Shown: positions 22,338 to 33,388 of the stretch, in pieces
Numbering within the stretch: the stretch's first letter is position 1
How the letters are laid out: every line of letters begins with the position of its first letter
From: Folioceros fuciformis
Lineage: Eukaryota; Anthocerotophyta; Anthocerotopsida; Anthocerotales
Length of the DNA stretch: 50,800 bases
NCBI GenBank assembly: GCA_049999805.1
Contig: JBNGIO010005748.1
Location: 1-50,800, forward strand
Reading direction: 5' to 3'
Position numbers and translations under genes: made by a program
The notes under the pieces: generated by a model
Database searches by the model: none
What the model was told of the DNA's origin: nothing
What the model saw: the letters and a program-made list of their open reading frames with translations, nothing else

Positions 22338-24190
22338 TCAGCCGTCATCTCCACATGAGCATGACCCGTTCTTAAAATGATGAACGTGGTGAGCATCTCG
22401 GACAATTATCTCCCGCTTCTCAATATTGGAGATGATCTTTGTACCAGTATGGCAGTCACCACACATCCGAAGATTCTTAGTGATAAGAAGTGTTGTGCCT
22501 TCGGAAGTGTTGAGCAGACCATAAGCCAGAGCTAATTTCTCTGCATGTCCGCAAAGGGCATCCTCTTTCTCCTGGTCAGACTGCAGCCTCATAACTTTGT
22601 CAGTTTGTGGGACATAGCCACCTTCCTTCATCCTGGCGTTCAGACTTCTTAGCTTCAATGCCACATCATCCCTCTTCTCACCGACAGTGAACTCGTGAAC
22701 CCTCTGGTTTACTTCAATGAGCGCTTTTGCAGCTTTTTTATGAATTCCTGCACACCTTCTCAAGCTTTCTATGTTCTCTACGTCATCCCACCTGCCTGCA
22801 TCTGCATAGATACTGGACATGAGCGCGTACGATGAAGGATGATCCGAGTCCAATTGGAGGAGACGGTCGAAAGAGAGTCTCCCCCGGCTCACATCGCCAT
22901 ACTTTCTACAGGCACTCAACAGAGACATCCACCCGATACTATCACCACCAAATGGCATGGAGTTCAGCATATCTTCTGCATCATCCAAGCGCCCAGACCT
23001 GCCAAGAAGATCAACCATGATATTGAAGTGTTCCAGTGTGGGCTCTATACTATACTGTTCCTTCATCAACCTGAAATATTGGTGGCCCTCATTCAGCATC
23101 CCTACACGACTGCAGGCAACTAGAAGACAAGCAAATGTTGCAGCGGTGGGCTGGACTCCTCCCTGTTGCATCTCCTGGAAACACTGCACTGCCATTCTAC
23201 CATCATTGTGCTTGCCATACCCATCGATCAGCGCAGTCCATGTTACCACATCCTTGACTGGCAATCTGGCAAACAGTCTTTGGGCATCTTCCAGCCTTCC
23301 ACACTTACCATACATGTCCACAAGTGTGCTTGCAACAAAAGGATTAGCCTCTAACGCCCTTTCCATTATCCGACTATGCACCATCTTGCCTTCCTGTATG
23401 GCACCCACAGTGCCACAAGCTTTTAAGATACTCACGAACGTGATGACATTCGCTGGCATCACGCCATCCTCCTGCATAGCTGCATACAGATCTAGAGCGT
23501 CCTGACCAAGACCTTGCTGAGCATAACCTGCGATCATAGCACTCCACGTCACCACATTCTTCGTTGCTAATCCGTCAAACACATTGCGGGCATCTGTTAA
23601 GCTTTGACATTTGGCATACATGTCTACAAGGGTGCTTCCCACGAATACATTAGACCCGAAGCCATCGCGGACAACATCAGCATGGACCATCCTGCCTGAG
23701 GTCAAGTCCCCAGCATTGGCACATGCCTTCAGAACTGCTACAAACACATAGTCGTTCGCCTTCACAGTCGATTGCTTCATCTGGTTGTACAGTTCGATGG
23801 CCTGTTGAGCTCGTCCATGTTCACTGTTCGCTGAAATGATCGAAGCCCACACATGCGTATCTCTGTCACGCAATTCCACAAACACTTGGTTGGCATCTAG
23901 AAGACTTCCTTGAGAAGCATACAGGCGTATTATGTGGTTTCCAAAGAACGAATCGAGCGCATTCCCAGTTCTCTTTATAAGAAGCGAATGTAACCGTCTG
24001 CCGACAACCAGGTCCCTTCTGGCGATACAACTCTTAATAAGAGAGTACAACACATCATTCGGAATAAAGGTGCCCTCTTGTGCCAGGAGATGCACGGCCT
24101 CGAATGCCTCTTCAAGCTTCCCATCCTCACAAAGTCCCCTCCAGGCTCCAGTTTCAAAGCCAGAGCCATTCCTTGTGACCCTAGCACATT
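22338..24190 (-). CDS. PLS-class pentatricopeptide repeat protein with DYW deaminase domain
   Basis: A single long open frame contains about eleven PPR units of the P/L/S type. Examples are YVFVAVLKACANAGDLTSG, FVGSTLVDMYAKCQSLTDA and NVVTWSAMIAGYAQQG. E/E+ motifs and a DYW domain follow, with GYVPQTDKV (PG box), HAEKLALAYGLL (deaminase HxE), CGDCHTGTKIIS (CxxCH) and HHFKNGSCSCG. Such proteins bind plastid or mitochondrial RNA one base per repeat and deaminate C to U. The chain ends in Asp-Asp-Gly where family members end in Asp-Tyr-Trp. The 5' end is not settled. The frame runs up to a stop near 24195 without an ATG (the codon at 24095 is GTG). Either an upstream exon with the targeting peptide is spliced in (an AG lies near 24182), or one base is missing from the G-run near 24148; an ATG near 24172 opens the adjacent frame there. 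No introns were seen in the rest. Confidence 0.88.
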
Positions 24191-25615
24191 TTTATACCGT
24201 CAAAACCAAGATACCCAGAATTAAGAAAAGCATCGATGCATGGCAGGTGCACACTCATCATTCACGTACTGACAGGCCAATACCGTGAAGGGTCTTGTGC
24301 TCGACAAGATGTTCTGCACGACACGACCTGTGCCCCCAAGGAGTTCAAAACCTTCCCTTTGATCCCCTGGAGGTTCACTCCACGATCAAGGTGCAGACAC
24401 CCGCTGGTCCTGACGAGGTCAAGGTCCAGAGAATTCGGATTTCTCTGCGATCATCACCTGATGAGCTGCAAACTCGACGCTTGCAAAAGAACCGACAGTG
24501 CCCAAGCTCAGAAACAAGCTTCACCTGGTTCAACGATTGGTCGGACCACTGCGAAGCGTGGCACTGGAGGTATCTCACACATGTCACATGCGCCTTCCAG
24601 CATCCCTCTCGTTGCGCACATGCAACTGCGAGGCACAGCTGAGGACATGGGAACAACATTCCCAGCTACCAGGAACTAGCAGGAACAACATCAATCAGAC
24701 AATCACCTGGCCATAATGCCGTGTTCCGCACCCTGCCACGACGCGTATGCCATCTCTTCAAACATGACATGCTCCTCCCTTGCTCCCAAGCCCACAAACG
24801 CACATGCGTCTTGCCCAGTTTCCTTCCGCTTCCGTTCACACACAAACTGTTTTGCTCCTCGAAACGTCATGGGAACAGCCCATGTTGGCGATTCAGACGC
24901 CGATTCTTTTCCTCGCAAGTAACAGAGCCTTTATACAGAGCACTGGCCAGCTCCCCACAAGGAATGACGACCGGAACGGGATGGTAGGCGCTCTTAGTCG
25001 GTACAAATTACACAGTGTTCCCAACCCACGTTATTATCGGAGAAATTACTTTTTTTAAATCTCAGCTGAATATCCATACTAATCTATTCGCCATTTTCAA
25101 TTCATTTTAAAACTCTGGTTAAACCGTTGGAGAAGCGAGTACCCATGAAGAAGAGGGGCCCAACTTGGTCCACTACCCAGCTGCAAAACATGGTATGCGC
25201 AAGCACGAGACAGAAATGCACAGACTCGGTCGAAGCAAGCAGACACAGAAACGTTACGGCGCGGTCGAAGCAAGCAGACACAGAAACGCAATGGCACGGT
25301 CGAAGCAAGTAGGATGCAGACCAGAGGGCCTTTTCCCAGTGATAGTTAATAATCAATTCAACAAGCACCCGGCGATATTTCCTGTACCACTGGAAGCAAT
25401 GGGCCCCAACCTGTGTATCACAATGTTGCTGATCTTACGAGCCAAACGAGAAGCCATCCCGAAATTTAACGTCACTTAAGTGGGTTGCTGGGAAAACAAA
25501 ACCCCAAGCTTCACCAAAATTGTTTGAAGAGTTTTCACGTGAGGTTTTTCCCAAAACAGAAATACCCACGCATGATCAAGACTTTGACGACATAGAAAAG
25601 TGATTCCATCTGTCC
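24191..25615. other. Gene-free spacer between PPR and eS25 genes
   Basis: This is presumably the 5' side of the PPR gene and the 3' untranslated region of eS25. Short frames on both strands lack motifs. A 35-base tandem repeat lies at 25227-25310. Missing 5' exons of the PPR gene could lie here, but I found none with PPR or transit-peptide character. Confidence 0.45.
25227..25310. repeat. 35-base tandem repeat, about 2.4 copies
   Basis: CGGTCGAAGCAAG begins at 25227, 25262 and 25297, an exact 35-base spacing. The first two units continue with CAGACACAGAAACG. Confidence 0.85.
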
Positions 25616-26300
25616 CTAGGTGTTGGTCGCTCTGGTATAAATCTGCTGGTTGGCATGAGCAGCTACCAGCCTGATTGTCCCACGCTCCTTCAAATGTAAG
25701 ATCGCCTTCCTCGCAAGAGAACCGGTTATCTGCAAAATTTCACTACGTCAGGAGAGAGGAGAACCATTCTAATCGATCGATTCCACAAGGACCCAAGCCA
25801 ATTAGAGCAAGAAATAGGTGATTACAGAAATCTAACTCAGACCTATTTTTAAAGGACCCAAAGAGTGAGCACGACCAACATACCCGGAGACGATCGGACA
25901 GGACAGATGGAGTAATCAGCTTGTACTTGGGCACCTCAGACAAAAGCTTGTCGTAAGTAGCCTGATCGAAAAGAACCATGTTGTTCACTTTCTCCTTTTG
26001 CTTTCCTTTGCTCCATTTCTGCCGTCACCCCATAAACCACTCAGCTCAAACGCCAAAGTCAAACCAGCCACGCAGGCTCCAATGAAAATTGATGAAGTCC
26101 GTGGCCAGACTCAAGGACTCAACTCAGCCCTACCTTCTTCTTCTGCTTGCCACCTCCACCGCTCTTCGCAGGCTTAGCGGCAGCTGGCGGTGCTTTCTCC
26201 TTTTTGGGAGCCTGCACAAACGCGGACGCAAATCAATCGGGCGCACTCTCCCACAAATGTCCCAAACACATAACACCGGGGACGCGTAGTCACTCACCAT
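25616..26300 (-). CDS. RPS25: 40S ribosomal protein S25 (eS25)
   Basis: Four coding exons: 26300-26298, 26211-26134, 26018-25884 and 25729-25616, joining to 109 residues, the normal size. eS25 is a component of the small ribosomal subunit head. The N-terminus is the usual Lys/Pro/Ala-rich tail ([20 protein letters not shown], then KQKKK). The winged-helix core follows: [53 protein letters not shown] and [11 protein letters not shown]. Exon 1 supplies only the ATG, cut directly by a GT donor. This gene structure places an intron right after the start codon and can raise expression. The adjacent upstream gene lies on the same strand, 193 bases away. Confidence 0.97.
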
Positions 26301-26416
26301 CGTCCTTGTCTGCGACAAAGATGTGACCACCGGGAAGAAGGCGCTTGCAGGCCGGCACGGACGAGTGCTAGATTGCTAGGGCTTGTGTGATACTTCTAGG
26401 TTAAGATGGAAGGGGG

Positions 26417-26430
26417 TACATATATATAGA
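26417..26430 (-). promoter_or_regulatory. Possible TATA box of the eS25 gene
   Basis: TCTATATATATGT on the minus strand lies about 120 bases before the eS25 start codon, in the 193-base gap to the next gene. It is a plain motif match. The same sequence could belong to the 3' end of the upstream gene. Confidence 0.35.
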
Positions 26431-26493
26431 CGAAAGGGAGTCAGTCGACACCGAGAATTTAATTTAGAAGTACAATTCTTTTTGGAAAATACT

Positions 26494-29393
26494 TTACAAC
26501 TGCTCTAAACCTTCTATTTGGGTTAAATATTGCAAAACTTTATCGGCAGTCTGCAAGTTCATATCCACCCTCCTCCAGGCACAAACACAAATGGCAGGGA
26601 AGACATTTTGAGGTTGTACAAAGCTACTGACGGCGGATGGATTGTACCTGGGTTTGGCTAATTCAGGGCCCTTGAACCCCTCAACGCTCTCTGTGGGTTT
26701 CACTTTCGAGGCAACCTGGGTTGGGAGAATTTGCGGAACAAATACGCTAACGTTCTTGCTTGGTGCCTGATCTTGACCAGCCTCTACCCCATCTTGCAGT
26801 AGACCCTTAGGAACAGCAGGAGCGCCAGCAGGGCCAACTACAGGTGCTGCTTGCATAATGCTGGCCGTTTCTCCCTGGTGAGCATCAGCAATTTTACTGT
26901 CGTCTCTTGCAAGCGCAGAAGGGTCCAAATTTTGGACTTCGTCCTGCACAGCTCTCTCATGTTGGCTGAAATCTCCATCTCCTTGCTGATTTGCTTGGAC
27001 GGTCTCAGGTTCGGTTGCCAATTGACAATGAGCATCAATCTCACCTCCCACATGTATCGCTTCCCGAGACAGGTCCATCGGAACCGCAGCCTCATTAGCA
27101 GGGCCAGGAGTAGGTGATCCTTCCTGACTCCTAGCTGCTCCTACTTGAAGGGCGTCAACAGTCCCACAGTCGTCTCTTACAAGTGAAGCAGCCTCTGTCA
27201 TTTCAATGTCCGCATTCTCAAATCCCTCCTGTACCCTGGAGCTGCTAGCATCTTCTTGCGTCCTTGACTCGGGAGTCACGTTATTAACTGTAGTAGTACC
27301 TGCCTTCAGAGCATCCTCAACTATGCACTCCGCAAAATCGATCTTTGATGAGCCACCTCTTTCAGCGGCAAGAACACATGTTGACTGCTGTCCAATTTCG
27401 GCTGCACAGTCACCATTGCTACATCTCTGCCCAGATTCTTGCGTCAAACCTTCTGCACTACCCATCCATTCTGGCTCCTTCGCACTCTCCACATTATTGC
27501 GGATAACGGCTTCACAACCTAAGAAATCCTCGGCTGTTTGGGTCCGATGAGGTAGAATACGGCCTATTCCTGGACCAAAGCTATCCTTGTAAAGACTGAA
27601 AGACCTCCAGATGTCATCTCGACTTTTGATTTCATTTACTTTCTGAACCACAAAGTCAAAGGCATCCATTCTTTTAATGCAATCTCTTCCTTCCTTGCTG
27701 GTAGTCTTCAATTTTTTTGCATGGGTACTACCTGGTAAAACAGGCAAGTTGTAGTCATCATCTTCATTCCAGTGCTCCACGCTTTCGTCCCTTGCCTTCA
27801 GCTTTTGTAAGTTCTTTTCTATTGCTCTCTTCAATCTTTGTCTGGCCCCCTCCTTCTTTTTGAAGTTCAGAGCTAACCTCACTCGCAAGCCATCTGCCAA
27901 CGTTAAGCCATCTACTGGAGTTTGATCGGATCCACTACTTTTAAGAACCTGCACATCCTCCACCAGCAGACGTCCATCATCTGAGAGTCCATCCACTGCT
28001 GGTCCATCAAAAGAGAACACTTCATCCAGCCAGGACATGCTCTTTGCATAACGGTCAAATCCTTCGTCCTCCAGCGAAGCTTCAATTTCATCATATTCTT
28101 TTAACTTGCGAAGCCTCCAGGCATTAAGCATATTGGCCTCCTGGAGGATCAGAGAAACAGTAGCTCAGTGGATCAGGCGTGGTTTGTGACCCCAGTTGTG
28201 AAGTAGGATACAGAGGCAGAACATCGAGGTAAAATCACCAAACAGGACAGCTAGCTGAACTTGAGCGGCGATCACCTTCTGCATAGCTTGTGAAGCAGCC
28301 CGGTAAGTCTTGAGTCGCATGTATTCCATTTGCTCCCTTGTCTGAGGGGTCACTTGTGGACCAGGGGCAACCTTTGACCAGTTGGCAGGGGCCTGTGATC
28401 CAGGGGCGGCTGGTCTGTAGAGCTGTGAACCACATGCCATCCCTGGGGTTGGAGTAGGATATCTCATGGGAACACCACCTCCGGGGGGCACATAAGTTGG
28501 AGGCGCCGGCTGTCTGAACTGAGGCGACACATGGCCCATGGTCCTGCAGGCAAGGTATTCGAACCTACGAATAAGCACATGACTCGATAGAAAAGGTCCA
28601 GGAAACAAGAATACAAGGGTACCAGTACAGATCAGACAAGCAACTAGGGCAAGCACATACATGGTCCCCGGCGATTGGTATCGCGGATCGAAGGACGTCC
28701 CCATCATTACTGAACCATTCGAAGTTACGTCAGGCCTCCCTTGCTTCACCACTGGAACAGAAGCGCGTTCCAGGTCATGGTATGCAAACACAATGGAAGA
28801 GGTGGGGACACCTGAAAGTGAGAGCAGAGATAGCGGGCGGCCTCCTGGACATTACCATGAATGTAGCACGACTTGTTGGACTTCATACAGCAAGTCCTGC
28901 ATTGACGAAAAGGGCACCTGCATCAAGATGGCTCGGTCAGATGGCATCCGCAGCGCGATGGCCAATTGTGGCAAACGAGCTTCTATCCCAGCAGCTACGA
29001 AGCGCAATTCCGGCCACTAGCTACAAACGGGAGCGAACGTCCAAGGCATCAGCATCCGTAATTGTACAGGGAAGCAGGCGTGAATAAAGAAAGCGAATTA
29101 AGCTGAAAAACTGACCGGGCTCGGGCAGTGTTGCCACAAGTAAGGCACTTTTGTTTCCTCTCGTTTTTCAGGTAACTCTCACGAAGTGCGGCCGCGTCTC
29201 GGCCAGTTTGAAATGCCGACACCGACGCCGTGGCCGGGGCAGCGGCGGCAATGGCGGACGGGAACGCCACACCTGCGACTGAGGCGCTGGCACTGGTTAC
29301 GACGAGTGACTGCTGCGCAACAGGTGCTCCCGCCTGCACCGAGTGCAGCCCGGGCTGCATGGGAACCGGAGCGTAGGGCTTGGAGCTGTCCAT
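26494..29393 (-). CDS. Protein with SHI/STY-like RING zinc finger (At1g32730-like)
   Basis: Five exons: 29393-29116, 28917-28856, 28811-28661, about 28543-28240, and 28140-26494. The start is the first ATG (MDSSKPYAPVP); GTG codons farther upstream are not used. Residues from the first two exons give KCLTCGNTARARC, PFRQCRTCC and CYIH. The spacing C-x2-C-x7-C-x4-C-x2-CC-x6-C-x2-H is that of the SHI/STY family zinc finger (DUF702). The second family hallmark, the IGGH domain, was not seen. The middle is Pro/Gly-rich. The last exon (549 codons) starts with NAWRLRKLKEYDEIE and EGFDRYAKSMSWLDEVF, which I remember from an uncharacterised Arabidopsis protein with the same finger, then basic, coiled-coil-like sequence and a long acidic tail. 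A nuclear role is plausible but unproven. Exact borders of exon 4 are uncertain (acceptor 28543 or about 28568; donor near 28242). Confidence 0.7.
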
Positions 29394-30244
29394 GGTCACT
29401 CGGTCTGCCGTGACGGAAAGAATTGCATCTGCACCTGCACCACAGCGTAGAGGAGGGAGCTGCGCGCAGTCTGATCCCTTCTGTCCGTCCGCTCAGCTGC
29501 CAGATTGTTGCATATGACTGGAGAAGAACGTCGGCAGGAAGAGCAAGACGGCGTCACATCAAGAAAACAGCGACGCAGCGTGCTGCACCCGCATTCGGCA
29601 CGCGACGTCCGTGGCTGCGTGGATGCGTCTCCTCCGTCTTTGATTGTTCGCAGCAGGAGACGAACCAGTTTTTCTCAGCAGCCCGATCGATCGAAGCGAT
29701 TGAGGTCGGTTTCCTTTGCCCGAATTTTCAGGACACCAGACCACCTCACTCACCTGCTCCAACACCAGTTGCGACGCGGCTTCTGTAACCTACGTATACT
29801 CTCTGCCGCTGCTACTTCGATCTTGACCGGCGGAGCCGGTGACTTCTCACTGGCGGTAGCCTGGCTGTCATAACATCCCTTCGAACTTCACCCTGGCGAG
29901 TTCCGGAATCCCCGATTGCGGAAGGGAGAAGGGCCCGATTCCGGAAGCGTAATAGCGGGGGCCAATTCTAAAGTGCAATCTGTCAATGATTATAATACAG
30001 TTTTGTACTAAACACTAAGATAAAATATGGCATTAGCTGGAGGAGACGAGGGACAAAATGTGTACACGCTTTACTCTGTAGGTGTTACTGTCCTCTCCAC
30101 TTACTTCCGTGACCTCCCTGTTACTCTACACCAAATTGCAAGGGGAAGAAACAGCAATAAGAAGAATTCTTCTAGAGTTCAATGAGAACAAATTTGTGGG
30201 ATTGGAATGTACTTCACATAGTACTAAACACAAAGATTAACAAC

Positions 30245-30415
30245 ACCTAAACCAAGAAGAAGAAGAATGCCTTTGCTAGGTACTTTCACATGGATTGACT
30301 GCACCTAAACCAAGAAGAAGAGGAATGCCTTTGCTAGGTACTTTCACATGGATTGACTGCACCTAAACCAAGAACAAGAAGAATGTCTTTGCTAGGTACT
30401 TTCACAAAGATTGAC
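30245..30415. repeat. 58-base tandem repeat, three copies
   Basis: Units starting ACCTAAACCAAGAA begin at 30245, 30303 and 30361. The unit includes TGCTAGGTACTTTCACA. The first two are almost identical and the third has several changes. Confidence 0.9.
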
Positions 30416-30499
30416 AATTGTTGTGCGACGTACAACAAAGCTCTGTTGGGGCCTAGTGGTGCTCCAAGTAGCCTGCTACACTGGGGCTGAGACTGCCCC

Positions 30500-30602
30500 A
30501 AGCATGGCCAAGACCAAGACTTGGACTGTCCTGAGTATGGCCAAGACCAAGACTGGGATTGTCTCGAGTATGGCTAAGACCAAGGCTGGGACTGTCCCCA
30601 AT
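30500..30602. repeat. 33-base tandem repeat, three copies
   Basis: ATGGCCAAGACC (third copy ATGGCTAAGACC) begins at 30504, 30537 and 30570. The period is a multiple of three, so one frame reads an 11-residue repeat (MAKTKTWTVLS), but nothing else supports a gene. Confidence 0.85.
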
Positions 30603-31116
30603 ATACTCCACCTATCCCATCACAACTGTAACAAAAAATGAGTCCTTTGTTCGAACAAGTGAACAGCATTGCTTGTAGCATGTTGTCCAGCATTGAAGAG
30701 GATCGCGCAGTTTGTGTGATTACGAGTTGGAAAATCACACCAACACTTGCACATAGCATCCCGTTTCTCAAAAAAACATACTTTGAATCTAAGCTTCCAT
30801 TCAAAATTGCATTCCAGATTGCGTTTTCAACAAGAAGGATCTTGGGATTGCTCCCCAATGTGCAGCGTTCTCAGGTGCGACTTCAACAACTGCTTATAAC
30901 AACCCCAATCCTACGTTTTTGCAGCCTATCTAACTAGCTTGCAGTGGGGTGTCGTCGACCCGTCCTCTAACTTAGGGTTTGCAACTAATATGCTTATTTA
31001 GCATGTCTACTTGGCTGATAATGAACTGATCACTTATGTCTTAAAAATAAGGAATTTCTATACCAGCATATTTTGCAAATATCCACACTAGAATATTGTG
31101 TCCATATATTCCTTTT

Positions 31117-31360
31117 CATTCAGTAAACACTTTTCCTTACCTCGAGTCGTATGATGTTCAATTGTATGGCGGAATTGGGGACAATCCTGAGTATACTTTT
31201 CATTCAATAACACTCTTTCTTACCTCAAGTCGTATGATGTTCAATTGTATGGCGGAATTGGGGACAATCCTGAGTATACTTTTCATTCAATAACACTCTT
31301 CCTTACCTCGAGTCGTATGATGTTCAATTGTATGGCAGAATTGGGGACAATCCTGAGACA
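31117..31360. repeat. 83-base tandem repeat, three copies
   Basis: GTCGTATGATGTTCAATTG recurs at 31146, 31229 and 31312, followed each time by TATGGC(G/A)GAATTGGGGAC. The copies are nearly identical, which suggests recent expansion. Confidence 0.9.
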
Positions 31361-31365
31361 CACAC

Positions 31366-31486
31366 CGGGACTATCCGGGTATGTTCCACTTGTGCTGGTT
31401 GTCTTTCATGACACAACACACACACCGGGACTATCCGGGTATGTTCCACTTGTGCTGGTTGTCTTTCATGACACAACACCTAAACC
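31366..31486. repeat. 60-base tandem repeat, two identical copies
   Basis: The segment with CACACCGGGACTATCCGGGT and ATGTTCCACTTGTGCTGG occurs twice without a difference, exactly 60 bases apart. It directly abuts the 83-base array. Confidence 0.9.
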
Positions 31487-31903
31487 CTAATCCCAAATAA
31501 CTAAACGATTCATTAACTATTCTGAATGGCGTGAAAATTGAGGCCTTAGTAGTACATTAGGACCCTGCGAATAGCTTTACAACGAGGCCTCAAAGAAACA
31601 AAAGCGGTGTAAAGCTAAATGCCGAAAGACGTCTTTAGCTCGGTCCGTGTACCAACCTCGGCGTTTTGTGTCCGGGTTGCATACGGGTCACCTTTGGAAA
31701 GTTTTGTCCACAAAAGGTTGAGAGAAGGTGGATCACGCTGGGAAGAGAGAGGATTGATTGTCCATAAATCGCTGCTCGGGGCTGAGCGGCATAGCGCACA
31801 ATAATGTACATTTCCGAGGGGTCACACGGACGGAACGGGGTGGGAGTGCTGCCAAACGAGGCAAGCGGAAGGCGATGCTTGTAACCACACAAGAACCCGC
31901 GAA

Positions 31904-33388
31904 TCACGCGAGCAAGAAGTGGAAGACGTCTCGTAAGGAAACGACACCAAGGACTCTGCGAGTGCCTTCCTCCACGCAGATGAGGCGGCGCACGCCGGGC
32001 AGAGCGAGGCGCTCGATGACGGAGCGGAGGGAGTCAGAGCGGCGGCAAACCTGGCACGCCCCGGCGGCCGCGGCCGGGTTGGAGCGGAGCTGCAGGGCCT
32101 GCGAGACTGTGAGCTCGTGCACCGGCCGGTGCGCGTAGGCCTGGTCCTTGGCCAGGCCGGTGATGTCGCTCCTGGTGTACACGTCCAGGAGGCAGCCATT
32201 GTCGTCCACGATGGGCACGGCGCTGATGCGCACTTCCAGCAGCAGGGAGAGCGCCGTCACGAGGGGCGCGCTGGGCCGGAGCATGGCCAGGGGCTTCCCC
32301 GGTCCCTGTCCAGGGGTCACCCAGGTGCCAAGCCGCTGGAACCGTTGAAGCGCGCCGATGGACTCCGACAGCAGGGGCAGCGTCCCGGCCACATGCCGGA
32401 AGTGTCGGCAGATGCATTTCAGGATCCCGCTCAGGCACGCCAGGTGCAGCAGCTCCGGGACGGATCCGGTGAAGTCCAGCACTGGCACCGTGGCCACCTG
32501 GTGCTGCAGCAGGATGTCCGCCACCCCGCGCAGGGAGCAGTCGGGGCCGACGTAAAGCAGCGTGGGCCGGGATCTGGCCGGGCCCTGGATCTGCACCTGT
32601 CCTTGTCCCTGCGCATCACTACCAACGTCCGCGTCCCTCCGATCGTCCAGATCCCGCGCCACCCCGACCTTCTCCTGCTTCCACCCCGCGATGCTGTGAG
32701 CGTCCAGATCCGCCTCCTGCTCGTCCGCGAGCACCGCTCCCGTGCGCCACAGGTGGCGCAGGATGAGGATGAAGTCGGACGCGGTGAGCATGCCGACGAA
32801 TTGTTGCGTCGTCGAATCCCAGAGCGGGGCCGTGGACACCCCCTGCTCGTACAACGCGTGGAAGGCCTGCCGCACCGGCAGAGTCACGTCCAGGGTCACA
32901 ACCTTCCCGGACTGCGGGAGCAGGTCGTAGGCGGAGGAGTGACGAAGCAGAAAGTCTGAGATCCGCTGCCTGGAGGCTTCCGCCTCGGTTGCGCTCACTG
33001 CCGTGCATGCCACCGGTAGCTGTGGCCGCACCGTCCCCGGCTGATCCACCTCCATGCTCCCCGTCCCTGTCCCCGCACCGGCCCTCTCACCCGCATCCTG
33101 CTCTCGCACCAGAAGCCAATTGTTGACGTTGCCGTGGGGATCCGGCATGCAGGTTTGGCCCTCGTCGTGGCGCCACTCGCCGTCCACGATAAACTTGTAC
33201 TGATGGTATCCTGGGGGAAGATCAAGAACAACCTGGAAGACTGGCCCAGATCCGTCCACCGGGGACATCCGCTGCGTGTCCTGCCATCCTGTGAAGGAGC
33301 CGCACAGGTAAACCAGGCGACCTCCATGGGGCCACACGAACCTGGTCGGCACTAACAGGGGAATAGCTCCCGTCTCCTCTCTGAACAT
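31904..33388 (-). CDS. SNF4: SnRK1 beta-gamma subunit (SNF4-like), CBM plus four CBS domains
   Basis: One uninterrupted frame of 494 residues. The N-terminal family-48 carbohydrate-binding module (about residues 17-95) shows RFVWPHGGRLVYLCGSFTGW, LPPGYHQYKFIVDGEWRHDE and GNVNNWLL. Four CBS domains follow (about 160-220, 265-325, 345-410 and 430-494), with ends such as VGMLTASDFILIL, LLDVYTRSDITGL and VLGVVSLRDVFHF. The CBM-plus-gamma fusion is the plant-specific regulatory subunit of SnRK1, the energy-sensing kinase related to AMPK and Snf1. The start agrees with that of the Arabidopsis protein, and the chain ends at the last CBS domain as expected, so it looks complete. The gene is notably GC-rich and has no intron, although the angiosperm counterpart is split many times. 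That fits a retrocopy or lineage intron loss. It is divergently paired with the RH28 gene. Confidence 0.92.
   Translation of the reverse strand: MFREETGAIPLLVPTRFVWPHGGRLVYLCGSFTGWQDTQRMSPVDGSGPVFQVVLDLPPGYHQYKFIVDGEWRHDEGQTCMPDPHGNVNNWLLVREQDAGERAGAGTGTGSMEVDQPGTVRPQLPVACTAVSATEAEASRQRISDFLLRHSSAYDLLPQSGKVVTLDVTLPVRQAFHALYEQGVSTAPLWDSTTQQFVGMLTASDFILILRHLWRTGAVLADEQEADLDAHSIAGWKQEKVGVARDLDDRRDADVGSDAQGQGQVQIQGPARSRPTLLYVGPDCSLRGVADILLQHQVATVPVLDFTGSVPELLHLACLSGILKCICRHFRHVAGTLPLLSESIGALQRFQRLGTWVTPGQGPGKPLAMLRPSAPLVTALSLLLEVRISAVPIVDDNGCLLDVYTRSDITGLAKDQAYAHRPVHELTVSQALQLRSNPAAAAGACQVCRRSDSLRSVIERLALPGVRRLICVEEGTRRVLGVVSLRDVFHFLLA

Larger units (their letters stand above)
29394..31903. other. 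Gene-free spacer with four tandem-repeat arrays
   Basis: The first 600 bases are GC-rich and should hold the leader and promoter of the zinc-finger gene. From about 29970 on the sequence becomes AT-rich and contains four separate short tandem arrays (30245-30415, 30500-30602, 31117-31360 and 31366-31478). No frame has recognisable content. The end should include the 3' untranslated region of the SNF4-like gene. Confidence 0.6.

Noticed and set aside
30411-30641. Frame with an 11-residue repeat (MAKTKTWTVLS-like)
   Set aside because: It comes from a 33-base minisatellite whose period happens to be a multiple of three; no other coding sign.
31758-32959. Plus-strand frames of 126 and 280 codons
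   Set aside because: They are antisense shadows of the GC-rich SNF4-like gene, whose domains are clear on the minus strand.
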